Origin: JAWXTK01 sp044433645
Lineage (GTDB): Bacteria; Bacteroidota; Bacteroidia; Bacteroidales; Rikenellaceae
Direction: 5' to 3'
Assembly (NCBI GenBank): GCA_044433645.1
Contig: JAWXTK010000030.1
Location: forward strand, 1-13,384
Length of the DNA stretch: 13,384 nucleotides
Shown here: positions 8,170 through 13,384 of the stretch, one piece after another
How positions within the stretch are numbered: the stretch's first letter is position 1
Layout of the letters: the number at the start of each line of letters is the position of its first letter
Notes under the pieces: generated by a model
What the model was told of the DNA's origin: nothing
Databases searched by the model: none
Seen by the model: only the letters and a program-made list of their open reading frames with translations
Made by a program: the position numbers and the translations under genes

Positions 8170-11100
8170 ATGAAGAAATACTTAGTCTTATTATTATTAC
8201 TGTTTTCTTGTGAATATCTGATAGCCAATGACTACCAGATACAATATCTCAACACCAATAATGGACTATCTCAAAGTGATGTAAATGCCATAATTCAAAG
8301 CCAAGATGGGTATATATGGCTAACTACCAACGACGGCATAAACCGTAGCGACGGAGTGGAAATTAAATCCTATCATATCAACCTACCCAACAGTAATAAT
8401 TATCAAATTTACAGAGATATAGCCGAAGATAATTTTGGCAGACTATGGATAGCAGCTTTTAGTAGTGTAATAATCTATGACCCTAACACCTTAGTTAGCA
8501 AGAAAGTAGAACTTCCAACGGCCGATGTAATCTCAAACATTAACCTAGTAAAAGATAACAAGGGTGATATATGGATTAGCCGACAAAGTTCGCTGAGTAG
8601 ATTCACCCCAATAATAGGCGATGAATTTTACACTACCAACAATACAATAACCCTTAACAACAGCATAATAGACGTATATAGCAGCCAAGAGGATTTATAT
8701 GTTTGTACAACCCGTGGAGTAAACCACCTGCGCGATGGGCAAATGATATCAACTAACTCTCTAAGATTAAATAGAATTAGCACAACACCCCATGGACTAA
8801 TAGGGATAAACAATAAAGGGGTATATTTTAAAAGTAATTCAGAAAACGATTTTAACCTTATACACAGCGACAATACCTGTGTTAGCATATATTTTAGCCA
8901 AAAAACAATCTACCTAGGAACTAGTTCGGGTTTATATAGAGCCAAATACAATGCGAGAGAGAATAGTTTCAATAAATTTATTAAAACAGATTTAGGTGGT
9001 AACTTTGAAATAAAAAACATTACAAGCGATAAAAATAACCAATTATGGTTAGGCACTAATCGCAATGGGGCAATTATATTCAACCCCACTCAAAGCAACT
9101 TTAGTCACATAAAAATTGCAAATAAGTCATTTGACAACAAAGTAAATTCTATACATATAGATAACAAATCACGCACATGGCTTGGGGGATATAGCTCAGG
9201 AGCAGTGTATTTTGATAGACTGGATACTAATTTCAAACGCCCTAAATTTATAAAACCAATAGCTGGAGGCAACAAAGTTAGGTCTATAGTAAGTCTAGGC
9301 GAGAATGTTTTTATCTCTACCAACTCACTTATTAAATTATCTTTTTCTGATAATAAAGTTGAGCAACAGGCAATAGACATACCCTGCCACTACACTCAGG
9401 CCCTAACCCAACTACTTGCATCTGAGGATAATAAAAAACTATATGTTGCCACATTCAATTCGGGGCTATATTACTACGACCTAGAGCAAGATAAGGTAGT
9501 TAATACCAATATATTCTCTAATCGCAATATCAAGCGTTTAAACCTCGATGATGATAGAGTAGTTTTACGAAGCCTTGCATTTGCAAAAAACGGCGACTTA
9601 TGGATAGGTAGCAGCGAGGGGATAATCATAATTTCTAAAGAATCTATAAATAATGGCACTTTTACACCAAATCTTGTAAAACTACTACCTGAGGAAAAAA
9701 GCTATATCTCTCCCATATTTTTTGACAATCAAGACAATGTGTGGATAGGAACTTTTGGCACAGGTTTATTCAAATGCTCCCTTGAGAGTGAGGGCAAAAT
9801 AAACCATATCACTCAGTTCAACACAAGCAATGGCCTGCCCAACAACACCATAAAAAGCATAGAGCAAGACAAAGCAGGTAATATATGGGTGTCTACCAAC
9901 CGAGGTCTAGCCCAAATCAAAGACCAAGACCAAACTATCATAACCTATGACGTAGCCGACGGATTGCAAGATATGGAATTTGGCGATTTATCAAGTTTTA
10001 GCAAAGAAAACGGTGAATTATTATTCGGTGGAGTAAATGGCGTAAACATCTTTAATCCAGTAAAAATCAAAGCCGACACAACTGCCCCTAACCTAGTAAT
10101 AGATGAATTTACATTATTTAACACCGTAATTCGTCCAGGCGAGGAGCATCAGGGCAACCAAATACTAAGTCAATCTATCAACAAAACAAGTAGCATAACG
10201 CTAAAATATTTTCAAAACACGTTTACTTTCTCATTTGCTGGCATACATTACATCAACGCCAAACAAAATAAATATTTATACAAGTTAGAAGGCTTTGACA
10301 ATGATTGGATAACAGCCACGGCGCTCAACAGACGCTCTAGCTACACCAATATACCCTCAGGCAATTACACATTCAAAGTAAAGAGCTCAAACCCCGACGG
10401 AGCATGGAGCAATGTGCGCGAGATTAAAGTCAGGGTATTAAAACCCTGGTGGAGAACACACCTGGCTATTATTTTATATGTGTTAATGTGTTTGGCAGCT
10501 ATTATCATAATATATTATTACGTTCACAAAGCTCAACAAGATAAAATAAGGCTGAAAATCATACGTCTTAAACGTGAGAAACTAGCAGCTATAGCCCAAA
10601 TGCAGGTTGACTTTTTCACTAATATTTCACACGAGTTTCGCACTCCCCTAACCCTAATTATTGCCCCCATAAAGCAACTAATGGAACAGCGCGAACTAAA
10701 CCAAGAGAAAGTAGAAAAACTACATAGCTACATCAACAATAACGCCCAGATTCTAATGCGTCTAACTAATCAACTACTTGATTACGCTAAGCACGAGCAG
10801 GGCGAGCTAAAACTCAATCGCGAGCCAATAGAACTCGTAGAATATCTCTCACTAATCACAGCACAATTTAGCTCAGTAGCCGACGAGAAAGACATAAATA
10901 TTAAGTTTGAAACAACTCTTTCTCAAGCTAGCATTAGCTGCGATAGAACCATGTTAGACCATATTTTATATAATATTATTAATAACGCGTTTAAGTTTAC
11001 ACCCACATCGGGAGAAATAACAATCTCACTTGAGTCTAAGGAGCAAGATATTATAATAGGCATCAAAGACAACGGCTCAGGCATGGATATAGAGCTGCAA

Positions 11101-12102
11101 AAACACGTCTTTGAACGTTTTAAACAAGGAACAACAGGCAAGGGAGGCACAGGCATAGGCCTAGCATTCACAAAAACCCTAGTCAACCTTAATATGGGCG
11201 AAATAAATGTTGAAAGTACTCTTGGCAAGGGCACAAAATTCTCTATGGAGTTTCCAGTAGTGGAAAATAAAAATATAGAAATCAAGACCAAACAAATTGA
11301 TATAACACCTAAAAAATCTGAGCAAAAAATCCTCGAGGACTTTAGCGCAAAAAGCCGAATGTTAATCGTCGAGGACAACATCTCAATATTAAACCTACTA
11401 AAAGATTATTTTGAGAAAAAATACACCGTAGACACAGCCACTAACGGCGAGCAAGGCTTAATTTCATGCCGAGAGAATCAACCCGATATAATAATCTCAG
11501 ACGTAATGATGCCAGTTATGGACGGAATAGAAATGTGTAATATACTAAAACAAGACAGTGAAATTTCTCATATTCCTATCATAATTTTAACAGCAAAAAC
11601 CACCCCAGAGTCTCAAATTCAAGGCTACGAATCAGGTGCCGATGCCTACCTTACAAAACCTTTTGAGAACAAAGTTCTGGAGGCCCTATGTGAGTCTACA
11701 TTAAAAAACCGTGAGAGCTCACGCAAGAAATTCCAAAGTTCACTAGACATTAACACCGAGCAGCTAACTACCACAGCAACAGACCGTAAGTTCTTGGATA
11801 AATGCATAGAAATCACCACCAAAAACCTAGACAACAGTGAATTCACGGCAGCAAAATTTGCCGAAGAAATGGGCACATCCCAATATTTAATGAACAAAAA
11901 ATTAAAATCACTAACAGGCCTATCAGCCAACGGTTTTGTAACCAACGCAAGGCTAAAAACAGCAGCGCAATTACTCATACAAAGCCAGCTCACAATAAAC
12001 GAAATAGCCTTTAAAGTAGGCTACAATTCCATAGACATTTTCAGACCTGCCTTCGTTCAGCAGTTCGCCGTCACACCCTCACAATACCGAAAAAGAGGGT
12101 AA
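8170..12102 (+). CDS. Hybrid two-component system (HTCS) PUL regulator, AraC output
   Basis: This 1310-aa one-protein signalling system is an inner-membrane sensor that activates PUL transcription when it binds a periplasmic oligosaccharide. Residues 1-19 are a signal/anchor segment. Residues 22 to about 630 are two beta-propellers of Reg_prop repeats, with repeat cores such as IWLTTNDGI (49-57), LWLGTNRNG (292-300), LWIGSSEG (477-484) and IWVSTNRG (572-579), about twelve visible. A Y_Y_Y domain follows (about 675-756; YLYKLEGFDNDW, IPSGNYTFKVKSSN). One TM helix is at about 764-784. The kinase has phospho-acceptor His 821 (SHEFRTPL), an N-box (NIINNAFKF, 935-943), G1 DNGSGM (967-972) and G2 GTGIGL (993-998). 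The receiver has E1068/D1069, phospho-acceptor Asp 1111, Thr 1141 and Lys 1163. The C-terminus is an AraC HTH domain (about 1225-1309, ending TPSQYRKRG). All key residues are present. The gene is divergent from the PUL operon, so it is very likely the local regulator. Confidence 0.97.
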   Translation: MKKYLVLLLLLFSCEYLIANDYQIQYLNTNNGLSQSDVNAIIQSQDGYIWLTTNDGINRSDGVEIKSYHINLPNSNNYQIYRDIAEDNFGRLWIAAFSSVIIYDPNTLVSKKVELPTADVISNINLVKDNKGDIWISRQSSLSRFTPIIGDEFYTTNNTITLNNSIIDVYSSQEDLYVCTTRGVNHLRDGQMISTNSLRLNRISTTPHGLIGINNKGVYFKSNSENDFNLIHSDNTCVSIYFSQKTIYLGTSSGLYRAKYNARENSFNKFIKTDLGGNFEIKNITSDKNNQLWLGTNRNGAIIFNPTQSNFSHIKIANKSFDNKVNSIHIDNKSRTWLGGYSSGAVYFDRLDTNFKRPKFIKPIAGGNKVRSIVSLGENVFISTNSLIKLSFSDNKVEQQAIDIPCHYTQALTQLLASEDNKKLYVATFNSGLYYYDLEQDKVVNTNIFSNRNIKRLNLDDDRVVLRSLAFAKNGDLWIGSSEGIIIISKESINNGTFTPNLVKLLPEEKSYISPIFFDNQDNVWIGTFGTGLFKCSLESEGKINHITQFNTSNGLPNNTIKSIEQDKAGNIWVSTNRGLAQIKDQDQTIITYDVADGLQDMEFGDLSSFSKENGELLFGGVNGVNIFNPVKIKADTTAPNLVIDEFTLFNTVIRPGEEHQGNQILSQSINKTSSITLKYFQNTFTFSFAGIHYINAKQNKYLYKLEGFDNDWITATALNRRSSYTNIPSGNYTFKVKSSNPDGAWSNVREIKVRVLKPWWRTHLAIILYVLMCLAAIIIIYYYVHKAQQDKIRLKIIRLKREKLAAIAQMQVDFFTNISHEFRTPLTLIIAPIKQLMEQRELNQEKVEKLHSYINNNAQILMRLTNQLLDYAKHEQGELKLNREPIELVEYLSLITAQFSSVADEKDINIKFETTLSQASISCDRTMLDHILYNIINNAFKFTPTSGEITISLESKEQDIIIGIKDNGSGMDIELQKHVFERFKQGTTGKGGTGIGLAFTKTLVNLNMGEINVESTLGKGTKFSMEFPVVENKNIEIKTKQIDITPKKSEQKILEDFSAKSRMLIVEDNISILNLLKDYFEKKYTVDTATNGEQGLISCRENQPDIIISDVMMPVMDGIEMCNILKQDSEISHIPIIILTAKTTPESQIQGYESGADAYLTKPFENKVLEALCESTLKNRESSRKKFQSSLDINTEQLTTTATDRKFLDKCIEITTKNLDNSEFTAAKFAEEMGTSQYLMNKKLKSLTGLSANGFVTNARLKTAAQLLIQSQLTINEIAFKVGYNSIDIFRPAFVQQFAVTPSQYRKRG

Positions 12103-12183
12103 CAAACAAAGCGTTGATTAAATAAAGTTTTTTTAATAGCCAAGAGATATTATAATCTAAAGGTTTTGCAAAGTTAAACCCTC
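12103..12183. other. Short intergenic tail after the HTCS gene
   Basis: This AT-rich stretch follows the HTCS stop. It contains a T7 run at 12128-12134 without a good preceding stem and a weak 5-bp stem GGTTT/AAACC (12162-12166 with 12176-12180). I see no coding sequence and no strong rightward terminator here. Rightward transcription may stop at the hairpin that follows. Confidence 0.4.
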
Positions 12184-12238
12184 AGAGATAAAAAAAACCA
12201 CCAACCTTTGATTGATTGGTGGTTCAATGTTTATCTCT
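12184..12238 (-). terminator. Intrinsic terminator of the 231-aa gene, possibly bidirectional
   Basis: Read on the minus strand, a perfect 9-bp stem AACCACCAA/TTGGTGGTT (12224-12216 with 12204-12196, 11-nt loop) runs directly into a run of T residues (12197-12191 on the complement), a standard intrinsic terminator just after the stop codon. An outer 9-bp inverted repeat, AGAGATAAA (12184-12192) with TTTATCTCT (12230-12238), encloses it and includes two bases of the TAG stop. On the plus strand the stem is followed only by CAATGTTTAT, so termination of HTCS transcripts here is possible but weaker. Confidence 0.75.
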
Positions 12239-12932
12239 ATTTTATGACGCCTTTATTAAATCCATACATATCAATTATTTTGGCTTTGGGGTAGTCAAAA
12301 ATCAAATCGTCTGCCCCGAAAATATTTGCGACCTTGATTTTCTCAGAGTATTCATCTATCACACCCTTTAAACTGTCATTTTTATAAAAATCATATATTG
12401 CTTTGAGACTGTTTTTTGAAACTATCTTAGATTTAATTCCTGTACCTGGCATCAAATCACCAAGAGTCTCACAAAAGAACTGGTCAAAGGCAGTAATACA
12501 ACCAAATACACCAAGCATAATTTTTGTTACTAAGGTTGATGATGGCGTAGTTGTATCACCCCCAAGCAAAAGATATATCTTTTTATAAACTTCAATTATC
12601 CTCTCGATAATCCCGTTGTCAACATAGTTATCGACATCTATATCAAAAACATCCTGGCAATCGTTTTGAATATACCTAATTAAATCCTCAAAAAATGAGG
12701 GATTTTTATCCTGTAATAAGAACGAAGAACCTCTAAGCATACCCCAACTTCCCAGATATGACCACAATACACAACAACTTTTTTCCATATCATCTATGAG
12801 GCACTCTTTATGTCTTAGAAAATAATTATAACACATATCAAACGAAGCAAATCGGTGGTGCTGCAAAGCAGTTTTATTATTGAAATCACCAACAATTTTC
12901 CTAAGTTCAGTTGGTGTTGGCAGTTTTTTCAT
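12237..12932 (-). CDS. Uncharacterised 231-aa soluble protein
   Basis: I recognise no named family. The protein has no signal peptide and no clear membrane helix, so it is probably cytoplasmic and mostly alpha-helical. Distinctive stretches are HHRFASFDMCYNYF (25-38), SYLGSWGMLRGSSFLL (58-73), a hydrophobic helix TLVTKIMLGVFGCITAFDQFF (133-153) and a C-terminal YPKAKIIDMYGF (214-225). Five Cys lie in the first 92 residues, including CC at 53-54, and there is no spacing typical of a zinc site. The start is the ATG at 12932, with an AT-rich leader and no Shine-Dalgarno sequence. The gene stands alone, convergent with the HTCS gene, with its own terminator and an IS21-like remnant upstream, a context typical of accessory genes. 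Nothing ties it to the PUL. The motif-dense segments suggest a conserved family of unknown function. Confidence 0.8.
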   Translation of the reverse strand: MKKLPTPTELRKIVGDFNNKTALQHHRFASFDMCYNYFLRHKECLIDDMEKSCCVLWSYLGSWGMLRGSSFLLQDKNPSFFEDLIRYIQNDCQDVFDIDVDNYVDNGIIERIIEVYKKIYLLLGGDTTTPSSTLVTKIMLGVFGCITAFDQFFCETLGDLMPGTGIKSKIVSKNSLKAIYDFYKNDSLKGVIDEYSEKIKVANIFGADDLIFDYPKAKIIDMYGFNKGVIK

Positions 12933-12955
12933 AGTTTATTTATAGATAAATTAGT

Positions 12956-12986
12956 AACACAGAGCAGAAGATAACTACTCTGTGTT
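12956..12986. other. Stem-loop upstream of the 231-aa gene
   Basis: Perfect 9-bp arms AACACAGAG (12956-12964) and CTCTGTGTT (12978-12986) enclose a 13-nt loop. It lies 23 bp upstream of the 231-aa ATG and directly beside the IS-like end. On the plus strand it is followed by TATTTGG, a poor T tract, and on the minus strand by ACTAATTTAT. It may shield the gene from transcription out of the element, be an operator or be a 5'-leader structure. The evidence does not separate these. Confidence 0.45.
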
Positions 12987-13007
12987 TATTTGGTGGAAAA
13001 CCCGATG

Positions 13008-13041
13008 AAATTGACCCCCTAAAAACGGTTTAAATTGACCC
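13008..13041. repeat. Direct repeat AAATTGACCC at an IS21-like end
   Basis: AAATTGACCC occurs at 13008-13017 and again at 13032-13041, a 24-bp period of just over two helical turns. Both copies are followed by C-rich sequence. This matches the multiple repeated binding sites that IS21-family elements have inside their ends. Confidence 0.55.
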
Positions 13042-13084
13042 ACCCAAAATGGTGTTTGAAAAGTAGAAAAGTTGTTGTCGGAGT

Positions 13085-13194
13085 GTCTTGATATTTTCAA
13101 AAATAATCTTTGATTTTCATCAAAAGGCAATATCATTTTTCTTCAATCACAACTCCTAATTTACACTAAAGGAGCTACGATTTCTTATCAAGAC
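13085..13194. repeat. Inverted repeat GTCTTGATA/TATCAAGAC inside the IS remnant
   Basis: Perfect 9-bp arms at 13085-13093 and 13186-13194 are 92 bp apart. The intervening and adjacent DNA also holds imperfect copies of a TCTTTGATTTTCATCAAAA-like sequence (13108-13125 and near 13198-13215). No coding sequence is seen between the arms. They could be ends of an older small insertion or part of the element's sub-terminal region. Confidence 0.3.
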
Positions 13195-13384
13195 AAACTC
13201 TGATTTTTCTCAAAATAAGAACCTATTTGCAAAGGTAATAAAAATATTCTCATCACCTGTCTATCCGTATCGCTCTTCGAGAGTAGCTCCTCGAAGGAGA
13301 TGTCTAAGCTGTTGTAGATGCGCAAATACTTCTTGAGTGTGTTGCGTGAAATGCCGCTAACACCAGCGATGGTGCGCAGTCCTA
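13188..13384 (-). pseudogene. istA: Truncated IS21-family transposase IstA, N-terminal fragment
   Basis: The leftward frame from 13382 to a TGA at 13190-13188 encodes 64 residues; the true start lies beyond the right edge. The first 40 or so (GLRTIAGVSGISRNTLKKYL, then RIYNSLDISFEELLSKSDTD) match the N-terminal helix-turn-helix of IstA, where a SxxTVKKYL-type recognition helix precedes a (L/I)SFEELLSxSD segment. After SDTD, at about 13263, the sequence becomes RQVMRIFLLPLQIG..., unlike IstA, and stops. The catalytic DDE domain is therefore absent from this side, and the fragment cannot be an active transposase. The base composition of the fragment is visibly more GC-rich than the AT-rich DNA to its left, consistent with a junction there. 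Confidence 0.65.
13230..13237 (-). promoter_or_regulatory. Leftward -7 box (TACCTTTG) in the IS remnant
   Basis: On the minus strand TACCTTTG, followed by CAAAT, matches the Bacteroidota -7 consensus TAnnTTTG exactly. No clear -33 TTTG precedes it. It points left, toward the 231-aa gene about 300 bp away, with the stem-loop at 12956-12986 in between. It lies just after the point where istA similarity ends, so it may have belonged to a gene once located to the left or may drive read-through into the 231-aa gene. Confidence 0.4.

Larger units (their letters stand above)
12991..13384 (-). mobile_element. Degenerate IS21-like element (one end and partial istA)
   Basis: The left boundary is placed near a TG at 12991 because IS21 elements end in TG/CA, but the exact end is uncertain. 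Inside it are two copies of AAATTGACCC 24 bp apart, then about 150 bp of non-coding AT-rich DNA, then the 5' part of an istA-like gene read leftwards and cut by the right edge. In an intact element istA is followed by the rest of its roughly 500 codons and istB. Here the gene breaks off and the element end follows within about 270 bp, so an internal deletion is likely. Known: IS21 ends carry repeated transposase-binding motifs. Inferred: this is a non-autonomous remnant. Confidence 0.55.

Noticed and set aside
8170..8226. The FSC at HTCS residues 12-14 as a lipobox.
   Set aside because: Phe at -2 is unusual, and the protein needs an inner-membrane position to reach its cytoplasmic kinase. An ordinary signal or anchor ending near residue 19 fits better.
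10923..11381. A 152-codon minus-strand ORF opposite the kinase part of the HTCS gene.
   Set aside because: It lies entirely inside a gene with all kinase motifs intact and has no leader or recognisable domain, so it is a shadow frame.
11646..11993. A 115-codon minus-strand ORF opposite the receiver/AraC part of the HTCS gene.
   Set aside because: It overlaps a clear coding region and its composition is that expected from the antisense of that region.
12975..13136. A 53-codon leftward ORF running from the non-coding part of the IS remnant through the element end.
   Set aside because: Its C-terminal residues are only the translation of the repeated element-end sequence (GGGTCAATTT gives VGQF/GGQF), and it shows no protein-like pattern.

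Overview
The window looks like chromosome of a Bacteroidota member, probably Bacteroidales. It is AT-rich and carries a SusC/SusD pair, a hybrid two-component system (HTCS) regulator, lipoproteins with acidic residues after the lipidated cysteine, a TAnnTTTG-type -7 box and A-rich rather than Shine-Dalgarno leaders.

Positions 1-8009 (all minus strand) hold five genes read right to left with spacers of only 12-20 bp, so they are probably one operon. In transcription order they are: a secreted putative glycoside hydrolase resembling the GHL15 type (8009-6849), a small cysteine-rich lipocalin-like lipoprotein (6829-6383), a SusC-type TonB-dependent transporter (6363-3259), a SusD-type glycan-binding lipoprotein (3238-1433), and a large beta-rich lipoprotein (1420 leftwards) that runs off the window. 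This is a polysaccharide utilization locus (PUL), and its distal end is not seen.

Positions 8010-8169 are a divergent intergenic region with a good -7 box for the rightward regulator gene, only a weak candidate for the leftward operon, and two short palindromes. Positions 8170-12102 (plus) encode a 1310-aa HTCS with a periplasmic propeller sensor, Y_Y_Y domain, one membrane segment, histidine kinase, receiver and AraC-type DNA-binding domain, the usual local activator of a PUL. The inferred scheme is as follows. An oligosaccharide is sensed in the periplasm and the HTCS activates the divergent operon. Surface lipoproteins then capture the glycan, SusCD imports it, and the enzyme helps to cut it. 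The substrate cannot be read from the sequence.

Positions 12103-13384 look accessory. A 231-aa soluble protein of unknown function (12932-12237, minus) converges on the HTCS gene and has its own terminator. Upstream of it lie a stem-loop, an IS21-like element end with a repeated motif, and a truncated 5' part of an istA-like transposase gene at the right edge.
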